64,000 bases of DNA from Apostichopus parvimensis (lineage: Eukaryota; Echinodermata; Holothuroidea; Aspidochirotida; Stichopodidae), in the NCBI GenBank assembly GCA_000934455.1, contig KN882225.1, forward strand, positions 421,025-485,024, given 5' to 3'. This document shows, one piece after another, positions 46,001 to 58,990 of the stretch. Under the pieces are notes generated by a model. The model was given only the letters and a program-made list of their open reading frames with translations, was not told the origin of the DNA and made no database searches. Position 1 is the stretch's first letter, and each line of letters begins with the position of its first letter. The translations under genes were made by a program, and so were the position numbers.

Positions 46001-48653
46001 GCGACCATTCGAGACTGCATGCTGAACCGGTCAATTTCATTAGTATCAGCGTAAAGGCAATGACGGGCATATTGCAGTTCATCTAAAAAATGTCCGTATG
46101 TATTGCCTGTCGGTTGGGAGGAGTTACAGTTATCAAGGTGGTGAGAGTATTAGAGGGGAAATCATTGGTGACAGTTCAAGTAATTGATGGCAAGAAGGCA
46201 GTTGACGGCAAGACGACAGCAGCATGGAAATAACTCTGGGACGAGGAAGAGGTTGTTAGGGTAGACATGGTATTAGTTGAGGTTGGCATGATTGAAAGAC
46301 CAGTTAAAGATGAAAGGACGGTAGTTGAAGGTATGGCGGTTGAAGGTGTGGCAGTTGAAGGTGTGGCGGCTGAAGGCATTGTGGGTAAAGGTATGACAGA
46401 ATTGCCGGGTGAAGACATGATGGTTGAAGTCGTAGCCTGACTTATTGGTTTCCCTTTGGCAATTATCAAATCTTTGAAGAGTGCTTTTTGGGCCAGGGAC
46501 TTTTGACTGAAGTTGAATTTTTTCGGACATTTTGGGCTTTTGTTGCTCTTGGTCTTTACCCTTTCAGCAGTTTTGTTGTGTTTTTTAGCCTTGGCTCCAA
46601 TCTGTCAACCTAGTTCCTGGCATTCTTGTTCCATAGCAGCATAGTCATCTGTTAAGAAAAATAATGTGATTACGCCATCTTTCTTACAACACTATTGAAA
46701 GGAGTTGGTGTTATGAAATTCACAAATATGCATGAACTTTTACACTATTTATATGATTTAATTGTTTTATTGTTAAATTGTTCTAGTTATCCCATTTTTA
46801 TTAATTTGTTTAGAATTTAAAGCTATTTATATGAGCATGCAACCCCACACAAGTCAGATTAGATCACTAGACGTACACTTAAAAAATATTGGATTGATAT
46901 GCCAATGTGAAGTACTCTACATCCATGATTGACAGTGTCTACAGTATGTCAAGAAGCCATCATATTTACCCGGCATAAAGTCTCTAAATGTCGACCTGAT
47001 ATGTCAATAAAATGAAATGATGGGCTCAGAATATTCCACATAAGAAACGTCACACGTTTTTTTAAGAACACCAAAAAAAGTCGTGAATTTTTTTTTGGGT
47101 GAAGCACTGAAGGTTAAAAGAAGTAACGAGGTAATCATCGTATAAATGAAGACAGGAAGAAACGTCAACTGGGCCTTTACAGTGCTGGTCGTTAAGGTGT
47201 AACAAATAAGATTGCGGCGGATGGTAATAAAAACACAACAAAGACACCAGTGACCCTGGCCGTTTCTGGTGCACTGCAACATGAATATTGGATGAAGTGA
47301 TATGCTGACATGTAGGTTTCAGAGTAGTGCAATATTGGTTGATATACATCTGAACTTCAAGGCCAGCTAATACTTTATTTAATTACTTTGCATGTTGCAT
47401 TTGCGGAATCTTCAAGTACACTACGCTATATGCTATCAATTAACCTACTTGGGATACCAGATTAGATAGGCGAAAATGGTAAGTTGTTTATTGGAGACTT
47501 TGATGAAGCAGTGAAGATGAGAAAAGCAAGAAATTCGATTTCTGACAGCAGAGTACCCATATACTTGCAGGTTTGTTGCAACATGGAGCTATAAACTATT
47601 TATAGCTCCATGGTCAGTGCGGCATATCTGCCAAACGGGATACAGGTCTGCTGTATCTCCATTGGGATACACTATCCCAAAAGGGATACCAGACCAGTCA
47701 ACTCTACAGTTATGCTTAAAATTTCGCCGTCACTTATCTTAACTTATACATGAAAAATAAAACAAAACTTTTAGTTATAACCCAAAATCAATGTTAAAAA
47801 ACGTTTTCCCAAGTAATATTGACATTTTTAATTCAGAACTGCCACTTTCTTTCACCAATTTTGTTATCCCCCCACGGATATGGCTAAGCCTTCGTGATAT
47901 GAAAGAAAATTGCCTTTGTTTATTATGCATATTCATCACTTGGTGCGGATTTCCCCCTATTTCTGCGCAAACTCATTTATGCTAAGAAAATGTTGTAATC
48001 CCTTGCCTTTGACATCAATATCTCAATTGGGATACACCTGGCAGATATCCCGAACTGATGGTTGTAATTAGATTTAGTGATCCCACTAACGGTAGTAAAG
48101 GGTGGTTTCTAATGGTCTGTTTCGGGTTTCTTTTGACAAAATTATGAGATATCTATTGATTGCTTCGTGCACACTGCACATACCTATAATACAGTTGAAC
48201 AATACTTTGAATAAACCAGTAACCTACAACAAATTCAAATACGGTACACAGATCAGTGTACAATAGAATCAATCTTTTAGGAAAAAGGTTTTAATATGCC
48301 AAAATAATATGGATTTAACAACTAACCGTATATCATCATATACTTATATTGCAGTGCACATACAAAAAACAAAACCATGGTTAGAAGTCAGAGGAACATT
48401 GTGGTTGAACACACTCTGTATTCTCACCATGGAGAGGAATCCCCATGCCTGAGAAGAAATTAATTTTGTACTTACCACTGATTATGGAAATTATTGCAGG
48501 GTACTTCTTTCCCCATTTTACCAACGTCTCGCCTCCAACATTTGTATCAGGCGCAATAGAGCTAATGGGCGCAACGCTAGCACGTGCTTCTTCAGTCCAA
48601 TACACCAAACAGTTTTTCTTTGGCTCTTTTTGTTGTTTGTGAGAGAAATCCAT
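43056..48653 (-). pseudogene. BEN-domain protein gene, five exons, two in-frame TGA codons
   Basis: Exons: 48653-48476 (MDFSHKQQKEPKKNCLVYWT, ending near VKWGKKYPAIIS; donor GTAAGT), 46648 to about 46180, 46082-45873, 45237-44942 and 44481-44259, then 43180-43056 with the TAA. Phases agree at every mapped junction; the donor of the second exon is uncertain. The N-terminal domain resembles those that accompany BEN domains. The middle is Thr/Pro-rich (TPSTATPSTAIPST) with a coiled-coil-like stretch (MEEKEKFKNSIATLEWDNHT). The BEN domain is split over the last two exons: MVELVPGMGVFI, STPEKLIRKLLDSLF, ALHPKKLTTIR and VVNSKCADIRRRGQ. BEN domains bind DNA or chromatin proteins. In-frame TGA codons at 46607-46605 and 44355-44353 make it a pseudogene, unless they are polymorphisms or errors. 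(The listed exons number six with the last.). Confidence 0.7.
47582..47612. repeat. Perfect 14-bp-arm hairpin
   Basis: CATGGAGCTATAAA, loop CTA, TTTATAGCTCCATG. It sits in an intron of the BEN gene amid several GGGATAC/TATCCC words (near 47451, 47637, 47664, 48030), which may be ends of short insertions. Confidence 0.8.
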
Positions 48654-50005
48654 ACCCTTAGAATTTTTGTTGAAATGATTACTTTTACGACTTGCTTAAT
48701 TAATTAACGATAATATTTAGGAGCTTCCTTTCTTGCTCAAGGTGAAGTATTTTACACATATTTGGATAGAAATTTCAGTGACCATAAAAATGATTTTTCC
48801 ACAATAATAAAGCCAGAAAATTGAGGATTTCTTGAATTTTTTCCCATTTTCATTAAAAATCTGGTTGCCATGGTAACGCAATGAAATTGTGGAAAATTTA
48901 AGCGACACTTTTTTGGCCATACTTAGGACAACTTAGCCTAGGCCTATTGACGTAAGGTTAAAATAATCACCTTCTTTTTCTTTCAATTAACACCGGTGCG
49001 CTCATATCAGAATTGGAGGTGCACCCCCTAATTTCGTGCACCCCGTTAATTCACCTAATATTAGTAATAGTAGCCTAACGTTACTACCGTTAGGCTTGGC
49101 CTAGGGCTACTTTGACAAAAGATAAACACCATCTAACAAGTAGGCCTGGGCCTAGGTGTAACATGTGTAAATATTATGATTTCTTTTTTATCCGTTTTGC
49201 ACTTGAAAATATTATTTTTTGGAAGTTTATTGCGCTCATATCGGCAAACGAACGTTAGGACTAGTAGGTTTTACTGCTACACCTCGAGTAGGGCCCTAAC
49301 GTTAATTATCATTAGCTGCACGAATTTAGGTTCACTTTTTGCCGACAGAAACAAGTAAAACATCTCAACATTCGTGAGTATAAAAGTCAATAAATCATCA
49401 GAATCTTACAAATGAATTTGAATGATACTTACGTTTAAATATGACACTTGTATAATGGAGTAGAAAACAGAAAAATCATTCAAAATTTACGTAAGCTACA
49501 CATGCAGTGGATGTCAATCCGCACTCGGCGGGGAAAAAAGGTTTCAATTTGAACGACGTCGATTCAATTCAAGTGCCATATATATGGTATCGATCACATA
49601 TCCCAGGGCGACATTGCGAATGTTTGCAGTTCCCAACAAACGAAGTATGTAGTTACCTGAAAAAATGTTTAAAGTGGCCATGACACGAAAATTTCAAAGT
49701 CCTATATTTTTGGGATCCATCAAAGAATGTTCTGTACAACATGTATCAACCAATCTGCCAGTTTAAAACTTGATTTTTCAAGTCGAAAATTGAGAATGAA
49801 TTTACTCTCTTCGGCGTTTGAAACTTTCTTGACTCTAAAATTTTCCGATTCGCATGACGTCATGTTAGGAACACGTTTGTTGTCGCTGTTTACGATCCTC
49901 GGAACATACCACACACGTACACATTAGACGAGTACACATACCACTAGTAGTTACTACACAAAACACCGATCACAAGTACGATATGAATTCAAAATTTCCT
50001 GTGAA
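48654..50005. other. Divergent intergenic region
   Basis: This separates the BEN gene start (minus) from the P2X7-like gene start (plus) and may hold both promoters. I see no clear TATA element. A TGACGTCA word (near 49855) occurs in what looks like a dispersed repeat with ACACGAAAATTTCAAAGT. Confidence 0.35.
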
Positions 50006-51469
50006 ATGGCGGATCCATAACCAATTGCGGCAACCGAAGTTCAAAGTGATAGTGGTTCTTCATCAGTCAGTGAAATTGGCTTACAATTAGAGTGCACTTT
50101 CTCAGATTTCGAAGCAGAGCGTAAAGGCAATGAACAAGCCGAAATTGAACCGGACGTTGAGGGTGGACCAGAGGTGCTAGACGTAGAACCTTATCAGTTC
50201 GAGCCTGTTAGACAAGCCGTGCGGAAAGACTGCAAGGAACAGAAACGTGGTAAGAATTTTGTAACTTACAAAAGTATTCACAAATTGCAGTACATTTTGT
50301 GCGTGTCCGTGGAATTCGCGAAACTGGCTAAATCGTATATGTTCATTGTTTACGGCGACTGACAGCCAATATGTACAGTGTAGGTTTTGTATTGTACTAC
50401 CCGCTGCTGCTAATGAGTGTACATCAAAGTACATGTACTGTACAGTATGCTGTGTAGTACTAGTGTAGTAGCATGGACACTGCGAAGTTCGGACACCAGA
50501 GCCTTAAAACACCACAAAACTTCATCTTATGGTATAAATCTCCGGAAAATATACTTGATATGGTGGGGTAATTTTGGAGAGAACAGAACTGTAGCTTCGT
50601 AGTTTATCTTGAAATTGGCTCTTGCTGTAGATTGTAATGGTGTACGCAGTGTTCTGAACTTCGCAATGCCCACTGCACGAGAATGCATGTGCTGTCATGA
50701 GGTTGAAAAAATTGACCAGAGGAGAAGGAAGGGGAGTGAGCAACCGAATATATCACTGAAACACATGGATTTATGAGTGTGTGCTTGGACCCTCATGTCT
50801 TCTTGACTGCATACAACAATTTTAATGAAGAGTATGAAGATCATGCTGTTGGGGAAGATTTCATACATGAGTAAGTAAATATGTTACAACAATATCTTTT
50901 TGTAACATTCTTTATGGTTTGAATTTCTTTGGTCATGTTAAGATAGTCCAACCCCCCTCCCTCAACCCCCCCCCCCCCAAAGGAAGAGAGACAGCTCCCC
51001 CTAAATGTATGTGTTGTTTATGGAATTTTGTATGATTACATGAAGAGTCCAGCATATATTTCTCTGTTCTATCAAAAGCATTCACCAAGTTGCCTACCAG
51101 TTTTCTCCAAGCCTACTTTTAAATTATTAATACACAGGTGCTTCTTGCATCCATTTCAAATGTTAAATCAATTGTATGAAACCAAACAATGTTTCATGAA
51201 ACATGGAAGGTATGAATTCACAATCAATGTTACCAATCTGTGCATTGTATCTCTGCATGTTATTGTGACATCATGGCCAACGTTAATACATTTCAACTTT
51301 CATCATTTTTTTCAGGCAGTACAGATACATAGCCTACCGTCAACTGGTTAGATGATGCTGGGGGTTCCTAGGAAGGCATGTCAGGGTTGTGCTACCATCA
51401 TGTGCTGTCCAAAGGATTACACGTGAGTTTCCAGCCAATGGTCATACCACTGGATTCAAGTTGCCATGA
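50006..51469 (+). pseudogene. P2X7 C-terminal-domain-like protein, three exons, multiply broken
   Basis: Exons 50006-50249 (phase 1 out), 50631-50870 (phase 2 out) and 51316-51469 fit by splice sites. Exon 1 is acidic and ends VLDVEPYQFEPVRQ, the lead-in common in this family. Exon 2 carries a Cys-rich zinc-site pattern (WCTQCSELR, then MPTARECMCCHEVEKI) and FMSVCLDPHVFLTAYN. Exon 3 reads YRYIAYRQLVR-stop-CWGFLGRHVRVVLPSCAV. These match the cytosolic ballast domain of the P2X7 receptor, which occurs alone in many invertebrate proteins without a channel. Lesions: TAA at codon 5 (50018-50020), frame changes near 50668 and about 50735, and TGA at 51353-51355 where the family has Trp. Function of channel-less copies is not known to me. 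Confidence 0.7.
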
Positions 51470-53196
51470 GAAAAGTCAATTGTATAGGAAGCCTTGGCTC
51501 TGAAATCTCTCCAGAAACACTTTTTCTATTTTACGATCGTGTTGGATTAAGAAATATTCAGTGTTCCCTCAGTGTTGATATATGGAAATTCAAGGCTTTT
51601 AATTAAGAACGAAATGGTCATTTTCAAGAACCACCATCAACAATTAAAAGAAAAGGCATGTTTTGAAGCATTTCGACACATGTATGGCATGACCATAATG
51701 TCATGTAGTATGTGCATAAGTGAACTAGGATTGACCTTTTTAGGAGCATTTACCTCCCAGACATGTTTGCTTTGTTCCTTTTGTCTGGAAGCCAAAATAT
51801 CCATATCTCCAATAATATTTAACAGAAAGTCATAATAAAGACCAATGAAAGCAGCAGAACTCTTTTAATGTTTAGACTTTGTTTCTCCAGCAGTGAATGA
51901 GTTGTTTTTCGATTATTCTCCTTAATCCCAGTAATACACCCTATCAATAAATCTCGGATTGTTTGCGTTTTAACTTACTTCCGTTACTTATGATTGTTAA
52001 GTTTCTTCAGTCACCAGATTGTTCAGAATGATGGAATGACGGAATGTGTAGAACCAGTTTGTAATAAAAATGCTTCATTGATTTAAGATCTGATCTGCGT
52101 TGTGTGAATTTTGGTTCTGTAACTGTCTAAATTAAATCTCTGGGAGATTTAAATACCCTTTGGAATAAAATCTTTTTAACTACTTTATTGACCTACCCTT
52201 ATCACACCCGCCCCCTCCCCCAAACAAGAAAAAAATGGTTTTCCTGGAGTAAGCTGAGTCTACTGAGACTGGGAAAATATAACGAGTTTTACTTCCACTA
52301 TTGTACACCCATCCCTTATAATTGAAACAAAGTAACCCCTCCAAACAATGAGTTTTGCTGAAATGTATTAAATGACATATTGTAGCAAGGCTTTAGAAAC
52401 CAGACTGCAAAATGGCATTGTGATTCCTTAAAGATTATTTGAATACTTCATCACAAGAGAAAAATATGGATGCTGACGATATAGGTGAATGTCTGTCTCC
52501 AAAAAATTACAGAGGGTTCTTCAACTACAACATTGATTGGGTAAAATCGACTTAATTTACTCTTAGATGCTTTCGTTGATACTTTAGATATGTGATATCA
52601 AATTTACCAACTTCGCCTCCTCTGAGATGAGCATGTTTGACTCCACAAGAGGCTCATAGGTGAGCCCCTGGATACAATATTAGTTGTGCAAGCAATCACT
52701 TTGGCTATTATGAAGAAATAAACCTGTACACAACAAATATTTTTGCCATAACAAATGAACCTAGCATTTTCAAAAAATAAATTGGGGCAATGAAAATGTT
52801 CACAAGAAGATGTACATAACTCAGCCCATCTCAAGATAACCTCATAGCATATTACTACCTAATAGGGCAATTTGAGAGGGTGTTAACTTAAATGTACCAG
52901 CCAAAACGGCACAGTAAGTAGTGCATCGTAATTGCTGCACAAAGAAAGAAGTAAAAACATGGTTCAAACATTTCCTCTAACCATGAGCAAACTCAAACAA
53001 CTTCTGAATTTTAAATTACATTTGGGAATTAAAGTTTTTCAGGTCTGCGGGACATCCAGAGAGATCAGCTAAAAAAAATGAAGGGTTAACCTTATAAACA
53101 TTACATGAATGGCAGTAGATTGACCGAAGGATTAAGTGCAGAAAATGTTATTGTGTGGAGCTGCATTCGTAGTGCAGGTACTCCAAGGTCATGTAG
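51470..53196. other. No gene seen
   Basis: Intergenic AT-rich DNA between two convergent pseudogenes. Short ORFs lack recognisable homology or splice support. Confidence 0.4.
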
Positions 53197-56100
53197 CTAC
53201 TGGGTCTTGAACCGTGTGTAGTGTTTCTTGATAGCGTCTTCCAAAGTGGGCCCTTCACATGAACTAGACATAGCAGGAGGCGGCGAGGAAATCCGACTCT
53301 CTGCCTCGGGCTGAGTCTTGTCCCCAACTTCAGCCAACTTGTTCATTTCTGCCATCAAGTCATCTACATAGCCTAAGAATAAATAAAACAAAAATAAGAG
53401 ACAACTTATTACAGTATGTCCACTCTTTGTCATCTGTACCAAATATAACAAATAAAGTTGCAGGATCATCATGTTTGTAAGAACTGGATACAATCTTTTA
53501 ATTGTAAGCCAAGGGTTAGTTCAATTGTCACTAGATGCATGAAAAATGAAATAATGACCACTTGTCATGTATCCCTATCTACTGAAAGGTGTTATAAACC
53601 TGTTACAATATGTATATACAACTGCCCTCTTCAAGCTGAAAATTACAAACACATGAAATTCAATTTTTGTTATCAACTCAGCAAAAGTGGCTCTCATAGG
53701 TCGCCGCCTGAGGGTGTAACCACCACATTTTGCCCTTGGAAAATCAAGTTTGAAAGCAGGATTTTGCCTGATTTTGCCTGTTTTTTGGTTTTTGCCTGTT
53801 CTCTCCTAGCATTCTCGTTGAAGTGCAGGGCTGCAAGGAGGGTTCTGCTAAAGAACACACAACACTGTTACTATGGAAAGCAAAAGTAAAAATAAAAATA
53901 TAACTGCTATGTTCCCACTTCATGAAAACGGAATTCACGTGTAATATTATGTTGTCAAGAACGGAAAGCTTGCACCCTACACCAGTTTTACACCAAAGGA
54001 ACACACCTGAGCTGGCTACTTGGTAATATCCTTGAAGAGAATGTGTACAAAACTGATCAGGTAAATGTCAAACAGCACTACACCAGTGTAAGACCAGCAG
54101 TGTCAACTCTGTTTACCATCTACATCCACACATCTAAAACAGTGACCGTGCCACCTTTCCTGACCATTGGGTGTAACATCCTTACTCTTTTCATATTATA
54201 CCTCCATGGTCCTGATCATTACTTTGAGTCATTACCTAGAAAGACATTTCAAGTTACCTGCATGTCATTCCTTCATACGAAAAGATGAGCTGCTCTGGTG
54301 CAAACTGCAGAATTAGAGAGTGGAAAGCCTCAATACTGGAAGTTTGTTCCTTTGGTGACATCTTTTTAACGGCATTCTTCAGGTGTGTCTTATTGAGAAT
54401 GGCACTTACCATTTCACAAGGCTCTGAACCTGTGTTGAAAAACCAGAGACATGAGTGTCAATAGTAAACTATAATATTCTGGATTCTTTGACAATCACCT
54501 TATGCATTACAATACCTTTGTCATACCAATGAAAATGAGCTGCTGTCTCCCTTATTTAGCCTTGGGTGGCAACCCTCCCCCTCCTCCCTCAAAACACCTT
54601 CAAAGTGAAGAAAGACGAGTGTAGTGGTCAACAACTTCATCCCTTCCCATACCTCTGCTATGGATTGTTTAATCCGAGACTGTTTGAGCAGTTCTCACCA
54701 ACCTCACCCCCCCCCCCCCCCCCCGCCTATCTCTAATAATAGTCTCTGTTTCAACTGGTATTTGTTTTGACCAGCAACTAATTTCATGAAAACAAGCAAC
54801 TGGTTTACCTGCTCCAAAAAATCCCCTTCACCCATGCCTAAAAAATTACAAACTCACCAGGTTCTAGCCAAGCCTTTGTACGTTCTGCTTCTGCTGAAAT
54901 TGGTTCATGGGCACATTCCACAAACAATTTAGCTGGAAGGTCTCAATGTTTATTTTGGATGTGGTTCTCTATCGAGAGAAACTTCTCGAGCATCAGCTGA
55001 GGATCACCTGTTGGAGAACTCGAAGCAGACCAGTAGATATGGTTTATTATGGTCTGCTTCCAGCCCATCACAACCTCACAGCCCTTTGGTTTCCTAAGTG
55101 CTTTCAACATTTTTGTAATGGCTGATAATACAGGGAAAAAACAAAATATACTTTCAATACTAAATGGACAAATATAGACGAAAAAGAGACATTATTAAGG
55201 TACAGGTTTTACCTTCACCCAAATGCATAAGTCCATTTGAAGCAAAATATATGCCCAGTGCCTTGTTTCAGTGCCCAATTAAATGGTAAGCAACAGGAAA
55301 GAGCTGCATGATAAAATTGATACCAGTTTACAATGTGTGTGTAATATAAAAGCACCATAAAAGGCATGTAGCAGCACTGGGTTTTTCAAGGTACTGGCAT
55401 TATTCTTAGTTCCATACATCACATGAACTTAATTTGCCTGACTGGACTGTTAACTTTGAGATTAATTACTAAATTTGTGCTTTCACTGTTGAAATTGCGC
55501 TTATACCATTTCACAAACCTGGCACCATATACATGTTCATACCCTAAATCAAAAATTTAAACGTATATTTCGCAATGTGCCAGACATCATAGTAATGTTT
55601 GATTCCAAGGCATGTTAAGTTTTCTCTGATCCACTTAGAAACCTGAAGGTGTCGATCTGTGATGATGCACTGAATAGAGAGCCCTGACATCATTCCGGTG
55701 TTGATCATCCACCCCATAGCCCTCTTCAATCTTAACTCCATAGCATTGCTGGTGGTAACTTCATTTTTCTGCTAATGAAAAGGAAGAAGTACCTGTATAT
55801 ACTCTGTACATATGTAGTCATAGTTTGAATTATAATCCCATGCCCAATACCCATGTATGATAGAAGGAAATCCACTTTACAGAAATCTTTAATTCTGTTA
55901 CTCTAGAAGACAAACAATTTTGTGGAGATGTTCAATTCCCAAGTGTAGCAGGACAGGGTTACTGAATAGCTGGAGGGAGGCACATGCCCATTAGGTGTTA
56001 TAACCATTTGAATCACTAATCGTTTTGGCAACCAATTATACCACTAACTTCACAAACCACTGTGTTCCAGCTGGACTAGGTGGCTTTGACTGAAATATCC

Positions 56101-56602
56101 TTTTGAGAAATGTTGAGTATAAAGAAAATATAATGACCAAGGTGAAAAAAATACTTATTGTACAAGAATGACTTGTAGAACTTTTTGCTTCTTCAATTCC
56201 ATTTAACTATAGCTGCCGAACTTTGCAGTATGTCCTGCGCTATCTGCCCTTGCATCACCACCCAATATGAGTGGACGGTCTTCATCCATCAGTTCTCTGA
56301 CCAGACGGCACTGTGCAGATTCCCACATTCCGAGGATGGCTGGCTGGAGAAATGTTTTCTGCTGCCTGAAGAAGGTCCTCTCTGATATAGCCTGACATCT
56401 CAAGAACTTCAGGACTCTCAGTACCTTTCTAGCACTTGCCCCTGAAAAAAGAATTGACGCTGACAAAAACAGATTGCCCGCTGGAATTCCTTTAACATAT
56501 GGCTGACTGTTCCATGTTCTCTTCCAGCCACAGGTCTTGCATTTCTGCACAATGCAGACAAGGCTCCCAAAAGTTGTCTGTTTGACTGCCCTGGAGACCC
56601 CA
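53197..56602 (-). pseudogene. Six-exon transposase-like protein of an unnamed DDE-type family
   Basis: Exons: 56602 to about 56203, 55768 to about 55547, 55121-54858, 54429-54258, 53844-53682 and 53372-53197. Motifs in order: CKTCGWKRTW, IPAGNLFLSASILFSGASAR, LILGGDARADSAGHTAKFGS (candidate catalytic Asp), IQCIITDRHLQVSKWIRE (second Asp), IKHYYDVWHIAK, IINHIYWSA, SSIEAFHSLILQFAP, LLAALHFNENARREQA and YVDDLMAEMNKL near the end. I know this set from an abundant but unnamed protein family in fish, cnidarians and echinoderms that looks transposase-derived. Lesions: TAA after FGSYS near 56203, lost donor near 55547, TGA in exon 3 (NKH-stop-DLPAKLF), a frameshift in exon 5, and a donor GTGAGT changed to CTGAGT at 53681. 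It cannot make a full protein. Confidence 0.65.
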
Positions 56603-58239
56603 CTGCAGACAGAAAACAATGCAAGCACTGTAAACAGAAACTCGTGATATTGACCAATTTTAGTTGGTCCTCCATTTCATAGGTCACTGGACAAAACATG
56701 TTTGTCAACCGACTAATAAATGCTAGTCCGCACAATCTAATCTACTATAAATATCTAGTCACAGATATCATAATGCCCGAAGGTTCCAAATGGACTAAAC
56801 TTCTTTAGTCCATCCTTGTTTACAAATCGAACTTTGACACGTCACTTCATGCCACATGATAAAGCGGGAAAGCCTTCCAGTCACGACCGACCAAATTGCT
56901 GTTGTTGTGACACGAGAAAAACGCGGAATTTACAACTTTCTGGACTTTCGTAAGTTTGAACTGGAGCTGTTCAAGATGTCTTCAAAAGCAAGGTTAGTAT
57001 CAACTGAATTTTTAAAAATCCTAAAAAATATCTTCAAATTCATTACGTTGGACAGGGGCTTGTTATAATAGGCTAAGTTTACTTACTGTTCTGTGGCCAC
57101 TAGACTAGTAACACTACAAATACAATACCTAATAGTACTAACCTAGCGCCCTAGCCTAGGATAGGGTACTTACTGAATATGTAGTGCTAAAGTACAATAA
57201 TTTATTACTACTAGCCTACTGAGTACTGAGGTGCTGGTTGTTTTAATAGGCTTATTTCTCGGTAGGGTAGGCATAAATTAAGCTAGGCCTGCCGCCTGCC
57301 TTAGTATAGGTTAAGTGAACAGTTTTCGACCCTGTAAGTTATAATTAAGGAGTATTGGCCCCTACTTGAACCAGGTACAATTTAATTATCTGCTATGAAT
57401 CGATGTTGCATTATAACACATTTTCATAGGCAACAAAATACCACCAAAATATCATTTATTATGGGTTTTCTTTGCAAATGCTAATTATAACTAAAAGGTT
57501 TTGGTATCAACCCTGTGAATTCTGTAAGAAAGCATTGCTTCTAGTGTTTGCACAGGTTATCCCGCCCTACGCGATACTTCCCGGTCTTAATTTATTACCC
57601 GAATCCTACGCAAAGTGTGTTTTATTTATTTTTTATTTCTTGCAAACCGATGGTTAGGCAGATTTGCAATTTTTTTATTTTTCTTTATTGAAATATATTA
57701 CGTACCTGGTAAAAGTAATAAGTTTCTTTCAAAGAGATTTTACAAGGGACCGAATGAGAGCCGTAAGTAATGTTTCTCGCATGCGTAACTGATGCATTAT
57801 TAGTTTGTATCATTTTGGCATAGGCTAAGCCCAATTTATGTTGAATATGTTGTTAGGAACAGTGCATGGGTACATCCCTGTATATATAAAAAAAATATAT
57901 ATATATATATATAGCGAGTAGAGTTCGTAGTTGACATTACTAGAACCCTTTTCAATCAAATGTTTTTGTTCCTCAATGTATAGGTTATAAAACTTTCCCA
58001 AATATTTTTTTCGGGTTCAGTTATCAACTCGATCGAAACTGAACAATCGCTTACTTGAATGTTCAACCAACAACACACGCAGGCTCCTAGCGAAGTCTTC
58101 ACCTAGCCTACGTTGTTGCAACGTTGCAACCAGCATATCTAGGATTCTTTATGGCCAAGCAAGATGATACTGGGTATTCTCTGTCCCGTCTGTAAAATAC
58201 ATAGTGTGCCGTGGCACCATAGACAGGGGCGGATACAGG
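56603..58239. other. No gene supported; TA microsatellite near 57890
   Basis: Upstream of the transposase-like pseudogene. A TA-repeat lies at about 57888-57912. TAGGCCTA/CTAGGCCT-type words are frequent (57080-57310). Earlier exons of the pseudogene may be here but I could not identify them. Confidence 0.35.
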
Positions 58240-58990
58240 ATTTTCGTTTAGGGGGGGGCGCCGAGTTGTGATCATTACTATCTAAGCGGAGCGCCACCTT
58301 AAGTTGGCGCGGAGCGTACAACTCAATTTTTGACTTTGAAAACCCTCCAGATGGCCGGAAACGGCACTTGCCGAGTGATATCGGCCACATTGACACAGCC
58401 TCGAATAATGAATCTCATGCCTGAAAATTAAATAACAGATAAAAAAAATGAATCTATACAAAATGGTTGTTGCTATAAAACGCTAATTTAAAGATGACCA
58501 ACGATTATCTTGCCCCACTATAATATCCCCCAAGTATTATCATGACGAGGGTCGCATACTGGCGGTGCATGTCCTGCAGTTGGTATAACACTTTGGAAAT
58601 CGACCTTCTGGTGTGTGACCATTTTTTCATGTCAGGAGTGACACATGTAGGTTTCTGGAAACTGCGGCGTCGTTATTTAAGCAGAGCGCCACTACAGGTG
58701 GCGTGGGGAAAATGTTGGTTTTAGACATCCTCAGAAAACCTGTAACAACACTTTAACTCTGGCCCATGGTGCGTGGGCTGGTCTGAATCCCGGTAAACGT
58801 GCAAATGTTTAGCTAATTTTTTGGGGTAAGTCAGGAAAAAATCAGGATCTCAACATAGGATATTTACCCAGCATTGGCGTGTCAGAGTTAAAAAGCGATT
58901 CCGCCATATCTCCATCTATGCGGAGCGCCACTATCGGCTGGCGCGAAGCGTAAAGATTGTCTGATGGTCACCCAGATGCCCGGAAATTGC
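58240..58990. repeat. Three repeat units with GCGCCA...TGGCGC hairpins
   Basis: GC(G/A)GAGCGCCAC, a short spacer, then a complement ending in TGGCG(C/T), occurs at 58286, 58681 and 58920. The stem is kept in all three although the spacer and its edges vary (GCGCCACCTTAAGTTGGCGC in the first). Flanking words (CCAGATG(G/C)CCGGAAA) follow the first and third units. The left edge has the ACAGGGGCGGATACAGGATT start and G run common to dispersed invertebrate repeats. Confidence 0.6.

Noticed and set aside
47004-47349. Two overlapping minus-strand ORFs in a BEN-gene intron.
   Set aside because: They share no recognised motif, are rich in Cys/His/Tyr as expected of shadow frames, and have no splice support.
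54700-54726. Poly-C tract.
   Set aside because: Simple homopolymer; several similar C or G runs occur in the window and carry no information beyond repeat debris.
56856-56992. Plus-strand ORF (MIKRESLPVTTDQ...) ending at a GTTAGT donor, a possible first exon.
   Set aside because: A stronger GTAAGT donor lies inside it, no acceptor exon was found downstream, and the protein is unrecognised.
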